From Candidatus Bealeia paramacronuclearis (lineage in GTDB: Bacteria > Pseudomonadota > Alphaproteobacteria > UBA9655), in contig NZ_JAVHWZ010000001.1 in assembly GCF_035607555.1 (NCBI RefSeq), forward strand, positions 1 through 64,000: a stretch of 64,000 bases of DNA. Reading direction: 5' to 3'. Both the position numbers and the translations under genes were made by a program. This document shows positions 18,402-26,270 of the stretch, in pieces. The notes below the pieces were generated by a model, which saw nothing but the letters and a program-made list of their open reading frames with translations, was not told the DNA's origin and made no database searches. Numbering within the stretch: the stretch's first letter is position 1; every line of letters begins with the position of its first letter.

Positions 18402-18570
18402 CAGAGGAATTGCATGAAATAAGTGTTGTATTCTCTGGGTTTTCTATTGCCTTTCGACTAAAATCTGAGGTTTATAGTGGCAAAACAGATCATTTAGTAT
18501 GGAATCTGCAAAGTCTGAAAACCTTGTAAGTCCTATAAAAATAGGAAAAAATTTTCATGCAATTCCCCTG
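18402..18570 (+). repeat. 169-bp MITE-like unit A (ISAs1-type ends)
   Basis: It starts CAGAGGAATTGCATGAAAT and ends with the inverse of CAGGGGAATTGCATGAAAA. It encodes nothing. Near its right end, CCTATAAAAATAGG forms a small palindrome. It is nearly identical, in reverse, to 19534-19702. Confidence 0.85.
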
Positions 18571-18581
18571 ATGACCACATA

Positions 18582-18732
18582 GGAAGCATCTCGATTTTTG
18601 ACTTATCTTTATAGGGATGGATTTTATTCATGACTTGCACTCAACCCTAACGATTGATAAGACATTATCACTTCCTTACCAATCTGTTAAGACGCTGTTT
18701 CAGTTATTATTGGCAACAATCGAGATGCTTCC
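18582..18732. repeat. 151-bp segment bounded by 15-bp perfect inverted repeats
   Basis: GGAAGCATCTCGATT (18582-18596) and AATCGAGATGCTTCC (18718-18732) are exact inverse copies, with CATAG-like bases outside each. No coding sequence lies between. The structure is that of a small non-autonomous element or the remains of an IS. I see no clear target duplication. Confidence 0.5.
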
Positions 18733-18813
18733 GCTATGGAATTTTAAAACCGGAGTCTCTTTTTCAACGTCTCTTCCTTGATCTGCAGGGCTTCAAACGC
18801 TATGCTTAACTCT

Positions 18814-19176
18814 CATCAACTAAAAAGGGGAAAGAGCCAAAATTCTTTCATTCTTTTTTAAGAATTTATGTGATACATTTCTTTGCAAAGGGAAACAGGG
18901 ATCCCTTTAACAATATAAAAAACAAAAGGAAAAATTATGACTTACAAAAAAATAATTTCGATATTCGTATTCACAGGATTTGCGGCTTTTGCAGGCTCTC
19001 TTTCTGCAGGGACAACTCTTGATTGCAAAAGTGGTTGTGGGCAGTGTCCGGGGCTTTTAACGTGTGAAAGCGGGACGTTGGAACCTGCTGGCATTCTTGC
19101 AACGCTTGATCCAGTGTGTGTTAACGCATGCCGTTGCAAATGTAAATAATTGGCTCTTTGCCCTTTCTAGTTGATG
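18814..19176. repeat. Cassette bounded by 27-bp near-perfect inverted repeats
   Basis: Bases 18814-18840 and 19150-19176 are inverse copies with 25 of 27 positions matching; the shared core is AAAGAGCCAA. The 309 bp between hold one gene with its leader, and the right repeat begins immediately after the stop codon. A mini-transposon, or an mRNA whose two ends pair, are both possible readings. Confidence 0.7.
18937..19149 (+). CDS. Secreted eight-cysteine micro-peptide, unknown function
   Basis: I do not recognise a family. The 70-residue product has a signal peptide (hydrophobic IISIFVFTGFAAFAG, likely cut after SAG) and a mature part of about 45 residues with eight cysteines, which end in the cluster CRCKCK. 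AAAAGGAA lies 6-8 bases before the ATG, so the start is well supported. An inverted repeat AAAGGGA...TCCCTTT lies 35-55 bp upstream and could bind a regulator. The gene sits in a 27-bp inverted-repeat cassette within the MITE composite. A disulfide-stabilised toxin, effector or metal-binding peptide are guesses only. Confidence 0.7.
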   Translation: MTYKKIISIFVFTGFAAFAGSLSAGTTLDCKSGCGQCPGLLTCESGTLEPAGILATLDPVCVNACRCKCK

Positions 19177-19195
19177 TGGTGTTGAGGGAGAATAA

Positions 19196-19222
19196 CAGGG
19201 GAATTGCATGAAAATTTTTGAG
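19196..19222 (+). repeat. Solo ISAs1-type terminal repeat
   Basis: The 27 bases begin CAGGGGAATTGCATGAAAAT and run on to TTTTTGAG. This matches the right-end layout of the intact ISAs1 copy at 59592 except for the bases after CAGGG. It may mark an earlier element end inside the composite, facing 19702. Confidence 0.5.
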
Positions 19223-19250
19223 AAAGAAAGGGTGCAATAAAGGATGATAG

Positions 19251-19533
19251 TGATATCAACTACTACCGGCTAAAGCCGGTAGTTTGATAAACGCTTGCAA
19301 AGCAGAACAACGCGTAAACGCTAGAATTCTGAAATTCTGAAATTCTAAAGTCACTCTCGTATCAGTTCTCTTGTCCGAGTCGCCACTAGCCCTGTCAGTA
19401 CCCTAAACCGGTATTTTGTACAGAATAGAACGTGATACTTTAAATCGTATAGACTATGCGATCCTCTTCGATATTCCACCTCTTGATTATACTAAAGTCT
19501 TCGCCTAAAGGCGAGGGTGTTTACCCTATCCCC
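19251..19533 (-). mobile_element. 283-bp internally deleted IS200-type element
   Basis: Both ends of the second IS200/IS605 type are present: the hairpin CTACCGGCTAAAGCCGGTAG on one side and TCGCCTAAAGGCGA on the other. They match 58062-59846. The tnpA gene is reduced to its first ~40 codons (minus strand, ending near RTRELIRE) and joined directly to the other end. It is therefore a non-autonomous derivative. Its end abuts MITE unit B. Confidence 0.8.
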
Positions 19534-19702
19534 CAGGGCCACCTCATGAAAATTTTTTCCTATTTTTATAGGACTTACAAGGTCTTCAGACTTTTCAGAT
19601 TCCATACTAAATGATCTGTTTTGCCACTATAAACCTCAGATTTTAGTCGAAAGGCAATAGAAAACCCAGAGAATACAACACTTATTTCATGCAATTCCCC
19701 TG
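19534..19702 (-). repeat. 169-bp MITE-like unit B (ISAs1-type ends)
   Basis: This is the inverted partner of 18402-18570. Its inner end reads CAGGGCCACCTCATGAAAA, exactly the terminal repeat of the intact ISAs1 copy at 58372, whereas unit A has the GGAATTG version at that end. Gene conversion or recombination between ISAs1 subtypes is an inference. Confidence 0.85.
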
Positions 19703-20451
19703 AGAGATCCCTTGATCTTGCGCTCAATATCTCGGGTCACCCTCCCCAGATAGTTTTTCAGTTTTTTGACTTCTTTTCTCATTCTTTTAAATTGTTTCGC
19801 ATGCGCATATTTGCCAGCATTGATGGCAGCCGTTCGCTCCGTTCTCTTGTAGGTTTGGCGCAGCTTCAAGCCATTTTTGGCGGCCATTGTCGTGAGATGT
19901 TCCCTTGCCCGATTCAGTAATTTTGAGTCCGTCGGAAAAGCAATGTTTTTCTCCATCACCGTTGTGTCAGTAATCACGGTTTGCAAATCCTTTGACAATA
20001 CGGTTTCAGTTCTTAAAGCGACAACGATGGTTTGTGCTAAAATCTTTTCTAAACCTTCTTTCCCAATGCGTTTTCTCCACCTTGTCATGGAGCTCCCATC
20101 GGCAGGTATCTTCCACTGAAAATAATCAAAGCCACAAAAGTATTGCCAGTAAGGGCTCTGAACCCACTGCTTCACAACCTCTTCATCCGACAAAGCATTC
20201 ATGTGTTGCAACATCATGAGCCCTAACATTAATCGAATGGGCTTGGGAGGTTGGCCAGGACCATCTGTAAATTCTGCGCCAAAGGATTCTTCAAATAATG
20301 ACCAGTTGATTTGCCCCGCGAGAATAAACAATGGCTCTTGCGGGTTTAACTGATTGGACAGGCGTTCTCTAAAAAGTTCAGTTTGAGATGTATCTGTTTT
20401 TGACGGTTTCATATTGCAAGCTTTCGATCCGTTGATCCTCATTTCTTGCAA
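19703..20451 (-). pseudogene. IS5-type transposase, N-terminal half
   Basis: About 250 codons hold the N-terminal domain of an IS5-type transposase: SLFEESFGAEFTDGPGQPPKPIRLML-type opening, the SSMTRWRKRIG segment and the first catalytic aspartate region VITDTTVMEKNIAFP. The frame runs into the composite and stops at 19687. The remaining part is at 17763-18391. The ATG at 20451 or one a few codons later is the start. Confidence 0.8.
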
Positions 20452-20630
20452 TTATACTATCAAATTTTCAGCATAAAATTAATTTGATTCAACGTGTTAG
20501 GCAATATTTCAGGGGCGACTATTTAAATAAATTTTGGAAGGTCTTGAAATCAAATTCAGTGATTACTATATGTGGGAAAGGAGCCAATTGGTTTTTTTTA
20601 ATTTTAACTTTATATTTTGAGGTGATGTTT

Positions 20631-20960
20631 ATGAAAAAATTATCTTTAATGACAAAATTATCCACGTTAGTAATCGCAGTATCTCTATTGCCGCTTGCCC
20701 CACAAGTAGCACAAGCCAGTTCAAGCGATCAAGATATGACAGGATTATCTGTCTCGGCTAAACCATCAGCTGCAGATGCCAAGCTCAGGCGGGCAACGCT
20801 TTCAAAGCTGGTCAGTGACGAACTGCTTGCTCAAAAGAAGGAGGAAGAGGCAAAAGCTGCAGATGCCAAGCTCAGGCGGGCAACGCTTTCAAAGCTGGTC
20901 AATGCTCCAGAAATCAGGCGGGCAAAGCTTGCAGAACTTGCAAAGAAGTCGGATGAGTAG
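20631..20960 (+). CDS. Exported protein with internal duplication, unknown function
   Basis: I do not recognise this 109-residue protein. A signal peptide (STLVIAVSLLPLAPQVAQA) is followed by a charged helical region. The segment AADAKLRRATLSKLV occurs twice, encoded by two identical 45-bp DNA repeats (about 20769-20813 and 20859-20903). A third degenerate unit, EIRRAKLAELA, follows. The ATG at 20631 is preceded by GAGGTG; the frame extends upstream but those starts lack signals. The repeats could expand or contract. A terminator lies 46 bp after the stop. Confidence 0.75.
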   Translation: MKKLSLMTKLSTLVIAVSLLPLAPQVAQASSSDQDMTGLSVSAKPSAADAKLRRATLSKLVSDELLAQKKEEEAKAADAKLRRATLSKLVNAPEIRRAKLAELAKKSDE

Positions 20961-21005
20961 TCGGAAGTTTAAAGCTCTAACCTTCTATTGATTACATCCC
21001 CATCT

Positions 21006-21034
21006 CCAGCCCGCAAATTTAGGGCTGGTTTTTT
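21006..21034 (+). terminator. Intrinsic terminator
   Basis: CCAGCCC (21006-21012) pairs with GGGCTGG (21022-21028), followed by T6. It ends the 20631 gene. Confidence 0.85.
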
Positions 21035-21123
21035 CTATTTTTTTGCCGTATTTGCAAAATACGACTGTCCGAGTTCAGAGCAATCCAATCGGGTTCTGTC
21101 ACATCTGTTGTCAGTTGAGTAAA

Positions 21124-21678
21124 CCTCCACGGGGCAAGCCCCGTGGTATCCCGGTCGGCCTATAGGCCGAGTACAAGCTGCGCTTGCCCCAAGTCTTCTT
21201 GCCCTTGATGCTCTATATAGCGCTTGATCGCGTACTCATTTACCCCAACTGTGGATACAAAATAACCATCTGACCAAATACCATCCACGCCCCAATAAGC
21301 TTTTCTCATATACTCGAATTTTTTCTTCAACAATTTGCCGCTCATGGACTTTATGGTTCGAACTGCATCGCTAACTCTTATCTTAGGGGGAATAGATAGG
21401 TGTAAGTGTAAGTGAATATGATCCTTATCATGATTCATCGTTAGGATGATGACTTCAGGCATCTTCTCCCTTATCTGATTCATCACTTCTGTGAAATACG
21501 CAAAACTACCTTCATTGAATATCTTCCGTCGATATTTGCTCACAATCACCAGGTGATACTCACATTGGTAGGCGCAGTGTCCTTGCTTCCTTACCTGCAT
21601 ACTTCGCATCATAGCAAGAAGGCTTGGGGGAACGCTACATCCACGGGGCTAGCCCCGTGGTTTTTTCGCGCGTATAAA
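21124..21678 (-). mobile_element. IS200/IS605-type element, copy 2
   Basis: This is the inverted counterpart of 8309-8862 with the same subterminal hairpins. The two copies are almost identical along their length, and the junctions with unique DNA define the ends. The single gene is intact here, so this copy may be active and could act in trans on copy 1. Confidence 0.87.
21160..21612 (-). CDS. TnpA Y1 transposase (IS200/IS605 type)
   Basis: This 150-residue HUH single-strand transposase has the paired histidines in DKDHIHLHLHLSIP and the catalytic tyrosine in AIKRYIEHQG. The length is normal for IS200 TnpA. No TnpB accompanies it. It differs from the 8375 copy by having CAA instead of TAA at codon 10. 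The start is ATG ATG at 21612; either is possible. Confidence 0.9.
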   Translation of the reverse strand: MMRSMQVRKQGHCAYQCEYHLVIVSKYRRKIFNEGSFAYFTEVMNQIREKMPEVIILTMNHDKDHIHLHLHLSIPPKIRVSDAVRTIKSMSGKLLKKKFEYMRKAYWGVDGIWSDGYFVSTVGVNEYAIKRYIEHQGQEDLGQAQLVLGL

Positions 21679-21858
21679 AAACTATCTAAATACTCCAATC
21701 AAGATAACCTATTCCCACTCTACCTAAAACTTGAAATTGAAATACTGAAAAACTATCAGATATTGAAAAAAACTGACGTCTCCTTGAGTGAACTCGAAAT
21801 ACAAAAAGACGCGTATCATTTTATACACCGCAGGAGAAAAACAACCCCTTCGAAGTGA
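21679..21858 (+). other. Short open frame fused to the IS edge, possible gene remnant
   Basis: After the IS boundary, about 58 codons remain open to 21858 and encode a Lys/Leu/Glu-rich helical chain (LKLEIEILKNYQILKK). The start of this frame lies inside the IS on the opposite strand to tnpA, which is not credible as a gene start. It could be the tail of a host gene cut by the IS, but I find no matching beginning on the other side. Confidence 0.25.
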
Positions 21859-21867
21859 ATTCAAGGC

Positions 21868-23397
21868 TTACAAACAAGCCTCTCCGCTTGGTTCATTTTT
21901 TATCATCTCCTCAAGGTTTTTGTAATCAATTTTGCCTGTTGAAAGAAGTGGTAGACTTTCTCTAAATATAACGGATTTGGGTTGAGAAAGGTTGGAAAAT
22001 CCAGCGCCACTTAAAGTGGCTCGCATGTCCTCTTTTGAAAGCGCGGGATGGGTTGTGAGAAGAATTAGCTCTTCTCCTTTTGTGGGGTGGGGTTGAGCCA
22101 AAACCGCATGTTTATACCCAGGCCATTTTGCCTCAAGTGCGGATTCAAGGGCACCCAAGGACACCATCTCTCCACCGATTTTAGCAAATCGTTTGGCGCG
22201 CCCCAAAATAAAGAGATATCCATCATAATCAATTTCGGCAATATCGCCCGTGTCATGCCACCCTTCTGGAGGATGCTGAATCGTTAAGTGATGCGAGGGT
22301 ACGTAATACCCCACCATCACATTGGGGCCCTTGACAAAAAGGCGCCCTCCGCGTGCAACCCCAGGCTCTGGGCGAATGTCTGTAATAATATCTTTTAAGA
22401 GAGGGCCTACGGATCCTGGCTTGTGAAAGTATTCTACATTGACTGCAATCACGGGGGAGGCCTCAGTTACACCATACCCTTGGTAAACGGGAATATTAAA
22501 TCGCGAATGATAAAGAAGGCGGGTTTCCTCCTGAAGTTTTTCAGCCCCTGCAAAAACCGCCCGCAAACTTTTGAGCATTTCTGGGGTACTTGTTGTGGCA
22601 TAGCCTTTAAGGAATGTATTTGTTGAAAATAAAATGGTGGCCTGCGTTTCCTGTATTTTCTTAGGGATTTCTCTGTAATCAAGGGGCGAGAAATAAATGT
22701 AGGATTTAACGCCATAAAGAAGTGGCAAAATGAGTCCTGCCAAAAGCCCAAAGGCATGAAAGAAAGGCAGGCTTGAAAATAGAACGTCGTGCTCGGAAAA
22801 AGGAATTCTCTCAGAGATTTGATGCGCATTACTCAAGAGATTGTCATGGGACAAGATCACACCTTTGGGCTCCCCTTCCGAACCGGATGTGAAAAGAATT
22901 ATGGCCGGATCATGAGAGGATTTAAGATGGCTTATCAAAGACACCCCTGTCCATCCAAGAATCCGATCTTTCAGCGTAATTGCTTTTTTAATGTCTTCAA
23001 GGTAAATAATTGTCAAACCTTCGCGGGCAAGTTTTTCGAAAGTTTCCGTCATATGGGCTTTTTCTAAAAACTTTCGTGATGTCAAAATGACTTTAAGTCC
23101 TGCCGTTTGTGCGGTGCTGATTAGTCCGCGATACCCGGTTGTGTAATTTAAAATGGCGGTGACTTTCCCCAAATACTGAAGGGCTATGAACACAATGCCA
23201 AAAGTTGCAGTATTGGGAAGGCATATCCCGATAGTATCATCATGGGGAATCACGTGTTTGAATGCATGCCCTAAAACCAAAGATTTGATCTCTAGTTTTC
23301 GATAGGTGAGCGATTCCCCAAATGCATCCTCCACAATGATTTTAGAGGGTGATTTTTTTGCGGCTTCGCGAAAGCTTTCAAAAAGGGAGTGATTCAT
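21868..23397 (-). CDS. AMP-dependent acyl-CoA/acyl-ACP ligase
   Basis: This is a 509-residue ANL-superfamily adenylating enzyme. It has the P-loop ILFTSGSEGEPKGV (about 167-180), the adenine-binding YQGYGVTEASP, the hinge region WHDTGDIAEID and the C-terminal catalytic lysine in STGKIDYKN. The sequence style resembles the acyl-ACP synthetase half of Aas (lysophospholipid acylation) more than FadD. The acyltransferase half is absent. It probably activates fatty acids for membrane lipid repair. The substrate cannot be told from sequence. It stands alone, divergent from rpmG. Confidence 0.85.
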   Translation of the reverse strand: MNHSLFESFREAAKKSPSKIIVEDAFGESLTYRKLEIKSLVLGHAFKHVIPHDDTIGICLPNTATFGIVFIALQYLGKVTAILNYTTGYRGLISTAQTAGLKVILTSRKFLEKAHMTETFEKLAREGLTIIYLEDIKKAITLKDRILGWTGVSLISHLKSSHDPAIILFTSGSEGEPKGVILSHDNLLSNAHQISERIPFSEHDVLFSSLPFFHAFGLLAGLILPLLYGVKSYIYFSPLDYREIPKKIQETQATILFSTNTFLKGYATTSTPEMLKSLRAVFAGAEKLQEETRLLYHSRFNIPVYQGYGVTEASPVIAVNVEYFHKPGSVGPLLKDIITDIRPEPGVARGGRLFVKGPNVMVGYYVPSHHLTIQHPPEGWHDTGDIAEIDYDGYLFILGRAKRFAKIGGEMVSLGALESALEAKWPGYKHAVLAQPHPTKGEELILLTTHPALSKEDMRATLSGAGFSNLSQPKSVIFRESLPLLSTGKIDYKNLEEMIKNEPSGEACL

Positions 23398-23499
23398 GGT
23401 TCTTCTGATTTTGCCCTTAAAATAATATGTTCAACTTTAACACCTCTTGTGGAAAAAAGAAAATGCTAGCGATTTTTAGCTACCCTAAAAAAGTTTTTC

Positions 23500-23527
23500 T
23501 TGACAGTTTTGCAGGGCCTTGTATGGT
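23500..23527 (+). promoter_or_regulatory. Promoter of rpmG
   Basis: TTGACA (23500-23505) and TATGGT (23522-23527) are spaced by 16 bp and lie 31 bp before the rpmG ATG. The match to the housekeeping consensus is good. Confidence 0.65.
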
Positions 23528-23557
23528 GTGGCAAAGTTTTATTAAAGGATAAACATC

Positions 23558-23725
23558 ATGGCTAAAGCCTCTACAATGACGATTAAGCTTTTGAGCAGCG
23601 CGGGAACAGGTTTCTTTTACGTCAAGAAAAAGAACCCTAAAACAAAACCGGAAAAGTTCAAGTTCCGCAAGTATGATCCTGTTGTGCGTAAGCATGTTGA
23701 ATTCAACGAAGCGAAAATTAAGTAG
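23558..23725 (+). CDS. rpmG: 50S ribosomal protein L33
   Basis: This 55-residue basic protein has the L33 pattern: [18 protein letters not shown], then [16 protein letters not shown] and [19 protein letters not shown]. It lacks the zinc-binding cysteines, so it is the cysteine-free form that is usual in alphaproteobacteria. AAAGGATAA lies upstream of the ATG. The gene has its own promoter and terminator and is monocistronic. Confidence 0.96.
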   Translation: MAKASTMTIKLLSSAGTGFFYVKKKNPKTKPEKFKFRKYDPVVRKHVEFNEAKIK

Positions 23726-23752
23726 TTTCTTTTGAAATTGAAAAACGAAGAG

Positions 23753-23780
23753 AGCCCTTGAGAAGTCAGGGGCTTTTTTT
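23753..23780 (+). terminator. Intrinsic terminator of rpmG
   Basis: AGCCCTTGA (23753-23761) pairs with TCAGGGGCT (23766-23774) with one G-U pair, followed by a T run. Confidence 0.8.
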
Positions 23781-23879
23781 ATGTCTCACCGATTTTTCTC
23801 AAAATCATTTCTTGAGCGTGAATTTCATTCTAATTTGAGTTATTATGAAGCTTATCCAAAATCAAGGAGAGCTGATCCC

Positions 23880-24242
23880 GTGTCAATTTCAAGCTTTAAG
23901 ATGATTTTTTCTTGTGCCTTAATTATAGGGGTTGTGATGTTAAATTTTCCGCTTTCATCAGCAATCCTCCCTAAGGGTCCAGAAGGATGTCCTTCTATTG
24001 GAACCATCAATGCGCATTATCATGATATCCTTCAAGGGGAAAACAATGTTCTCACTTTGGAAAACAAGGAATACAAACTCACGCTCTTGAAACGTTCCGA
24101 ACCCATACCCAGTTTTGAACTTTATACAAAAGCCGTGACTCATCCCGATAGCATTCCAGGAAAGACCTGTGATTATGACGCCCGTTTTCCGGATGGAGAT
24201 TTCATAACTCACCATTTCAGGTTAGAGCCTGTGACCCCATAA
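23880..24242 (+). CDS. Small exported protein, unknown function
   Basis: I do not recognise this protein. It has a signal peptide (IFSCALIIGVVMLNFPLSSA) and a mature part of about 93 residues with the pattern KGPEGCPSIGTIN, a beta-rich middle and a second cysteine near the end. I chose the GTG at 23880 because AAGGAGA lies about 10 bases upstream; the in-frame ATG at 23901 would also give a signal peptide. The open frame further upstream overlaps the rpmG terminator and is unlikely. A terminator follows at once. Confidence 0.65.
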   Translation: MSISSFKMIFSCALIIGVVMLNFPLSSAILPKGPEGCPSIGTINAHYHDILQGENNVLTLENKEYKLTLLKRSEPIPSFELYTKAVTHPDSIPGKTCDYDARFPDGDFITHHFRLEPVTP

Positions 24243-24273
24243 AAAAAGCCCCACAAAATTTGCAGGGCTTTTG
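24242..24273. terminator. Bidirectional terminator between converging genes
   Basis: AAAAGCCC and GGGCTTTT pair around a 13-base loop. T-rich tails exist on both strands, so it can serve the 23880 gene and rpsD, whose stop is 21 bp further on. Confidence 0.75.
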
Positions 24274-24293
24274 ATTTTTCTTAGAAGGATGTC

Positions 24294-24911
24294 TTATCGT
24301 GAATAGAACTCGACCACGAGGTTGGGCTCCATTTGAACAGGATAAGGAACTTCTGAAAGGGTAGGAACACGAAGGTAAGTACCCTTTGTGCCTTTGGCAT
24401 CGACTTCGATATAATCAGGAATATCACGTTCGCCGGATTTGATGGACTCAAGGACAATCAAAAGCTCTTTAGAACGATCTTTGACTTCAATCACATCACC
24501 CACCTTCACTTGATAGGAAGGAATATTGACGCGCTTGCCGTTCACCAAAATGTGACCATGGTTCACAAATTGACGTGAGGCAAAAACTGTGGGTACCAGC
24601 TTCATGCGATAAACAACGGCATCCAAGCGGGACTCCAAAAGACCAATCAAATTCTCACCAGTATCTCCACGACGACGGACGGCCTCTTGATAGACTTTGC
24701 GAAATTGACGTTCGTTAATATTGCCATAATAGCCTTTGAGCTTTTGCTTGGCATGGAGCTGAATTCCATAGTCAGACAATTTACCAGCACGGCGTTGACC
24801 ATGTTGGCCAGGCTTGTAGTCGCGGTTGTTCAAAGGACTCTTTGGACGACCCCAAAGGTTTACGCCCAAACGACGGTTAATCTTATATTTCGCATCAATA
24901 CGCTTTGTCAT
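24294..24911 (-). CDS. rpsD: 30S ribosomal protein S4
   Basis: The 205-residue S4 protein begins [26 protein letters not shown] and carries the S4 RNA-binding domain from about residue 95 ([39 protein letters not shown]). Its role is nucleation of 16S rRNA folding. The N-terminal region has no zinc cysteines. It is monocistronic here, away from the main ribosomal operons, as is common in alphaproteobacteria. Confidence 0.97.
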   Translation of the reverse strand: MTKRIDAKYKINRRLGVNLWGRPKSPLNNRDYKPGQHGQRRAGKLSDYGIQLHAKQKLKGYYGNINERQFRKVYQEAVRRRGDTGENLIGLLESRLDAVVYRMKLVPTVFASRQFVNHGHILVNGKRVNIPSYQVKVGDVIEVKDRSKELLIVLESIKSGERDIPDYIEVDAKGTKGTYLRVPTLSEVPYPVQMEPNLVVEFYSR

Positions 24912-25001
24912 GCTCTCTCTATCCTTGGCTTAAAGGCCATATTTACAATAAACATTTGGGGCAAGCTATAATGATCCTCATGAAAATGTCAAATGATTTT
25001 C

Positions 25002-26270
25002 TTAAAGATTTCGCTTTTCCAAAGGAGATAATTGGAGAAGAATCGCTGTTGCGAGCTTTAATCCCGCAGGAAGCAAGGTAAAACAGGCCAAAAGATAAAA
25101 TAAAGAATCTGGTGAAGTGATTCCTTTTTCGTAGCCCATGTGACTTAAAAAAGGAAAGATGAGCCCTGGCGCCAAGGCCGTTGAGAATTTGGCTGTGATA
25201 TTCCAAACACCAAAATAAATTCCAGAAGGCGGTTTTGAGAGGTGCGTTTGCTCGGCAATCACATCGGCTAAAATTGAAGGAGGAAGGGCCAAATCTGCGC
25301 CAAAGGAGAGTCCTGCTAAAAAACAAATTCCATAAAAAGGAAGAATCATGTGGGGTTTTAAAAATATCGCAAATGCAAAGATGAAAACGCTGAGATAAAG
25401 GGAGGCTAATAAGGCTTTTTTCTTGCCCCACTTTTTAGAGATTGTCGTCCATAACATCATGCCTAAAATCCCTGAGACGAAATAGCTCATAAGAAAAAAA
25501 CCCTCTTGCTGCGGTTCGCAAACGATATCAGAAGCGACAAACGCAAAAAGAGCGGTTGGGCACGAAAAGGCAAAAACATTGAGCATATGAAGACCTGCAA
25601 TCCAAAGAAAATCTTTGTCTTGAAGGGCGGATTTTAGATCCTGCCATTTGATGCATTCACGTACATAGCGTGTAGGTGATGTTTTTGGTTTTGACTTGAG
25701 AAAAAGAAGATAAGCTCCCAAAAGGACGGCTATAAAAAGGAGAGAGAATTGTGAGAATCCTTCTTCCCGCCCCCACCGATTAACTAAAATTGTAGGGATT
25801 ACGGCGGCCATCAAAAGCCCCACAATTCGAAAGGATTCTCGGAAGCTGGTGACCCGTGTGCGTTCATGATAATCAGGCGCCATTTCGGCCCCCAGTGAAT
25901 AGTAAGCAATGATCATGGCACTATCTGCAAAATGCACACAAAAGAGCGTGAGCGCGAACCAAAAGATCAAAGAGGTGCCCTCCTCAGGCGGATTCCAAAG
26001 AAGATAAAATCCCAACGCCAAAAGTGGTGCAAAAAGGCCAATCATGAAAAAGCGACTGGCGGGCCCTTTGTAAAAATAATCAGCCGCATATCCTAAAATG
26101 GGATCTTTAAGTGCATCCAAAGATCTCACGACTAAAAGGACATAGCCAATGATAGCCAGATTCATTCCTTCTTCGGCATAAAATTTGGGCAAATTTACAA
26201 AAAGGGGAAGCTCTACAAACGCCAAAGGTAGTGCCAAAAGACTATAGAAAAAAAGCTGAGATCGTGTCAT
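25002..26270 (-). CDS. MFS transporter, GPH/MelB-like sugar or solute carrier
   Basis: This 422-residue protein has about 12 hydrophobic segments and fits the GPH (glycoside-pentoside-hexuronide:cation symporter) branch of the major facilitator superfamily. Supporting features are an early VRSLDALKDPILGYAAD segment and the loop YHERTRVTSFRESFRIVG. The substrate is unknown. The start overlaps the trmJ stop by 4 bp, so the two are translationally coupled. There is no obvious functional link between tRNA methylation and the carrier. Confidence 0.85.
   Translation of the reverse strand: MTRSQLFFYSLLALPLAFVELPLFVNLPKFYAEEGMNLAIIGYVLLVVRSLDALKDPILGYAADYFYKGPASRFFMIGLFAPLLALGFYLLWNPPEEGTSLIFWFALTLFCVHFADSAMIIAYYSLGAEMAPDYHERTRVTSFRESFRIVGLLMAAVIPTILVNRWGREEGFSQFSLLFIAVLLGAYLLFLKSKPKTSPTRYVRECIKWQDLKSALQDKDFLWIAGLHMLNVFAFSCPTALFAFVASDIVCEPQQEGFFLMSYFVSGILGMMLWTTISKKWGKKKALLASLYLSVFIFAFAIFLKPHMILPFYGICFLAGLSFGADLALPPSILADVIAEQTHLSKPPSGIYFGVWNITAKFSTALAPGLIFPFLSHMGYEKGITSPDSLFYLLACFTLLPAGLKLATAILLQLSPLEKRNL

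Larger units (their letters stand above)
18402..19702. mobile_element. Composite of two inverted 169-bp MITE-like units with cargo, 10-bp target duplication
   Basis: Two 169-bp units in opposite orientation (18402-18570 and 19534-19702) bound a 963-bp segment. The whole 1301-bp block is flanked by a perfect 10-bp direct repeat AGAGATCCCT (18392-18401 and 19703-19712), and the flanking transposase codons join in frame across it. Only the outermost edges carry the duplication, so the block appears to have moved as one unit. The terminal CAGGG repeats and 10-bp duplication fit the ISAs1 family. The cargo includes a secreted cysteine-rich peptide gene. The composite interpretation is an inference. 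Confidence 0.75.
17742..20520 (-). mobile_element. IS5-type element interrupted by a 1.3-kb composite
   Basis: The left end reads AGTCGACTCTGAAGAATTG and the right end, read inward, AGTCGCCCCTGAAATATTG. TA/TTA flanks are consistent with IS5-type targeting. The transposase gene on the minus strand is split into a C-terminal half (17763-18391) and an N-terminal half (19703-20451) by the insertion at 18402-19702. Without that insertion and one duplicated 10-mer the element is about 1.47 kb. The exact outer boundaries are my estimate. Confidence 0.7.

Noticed and set aside
21553-21858. A 101-codon frame that crosses the IS200 edge
   Set aside because: Its start lies antisense inside tnpA; only the part beyond 21678 could be host DNA, and that is listed at low confidence.
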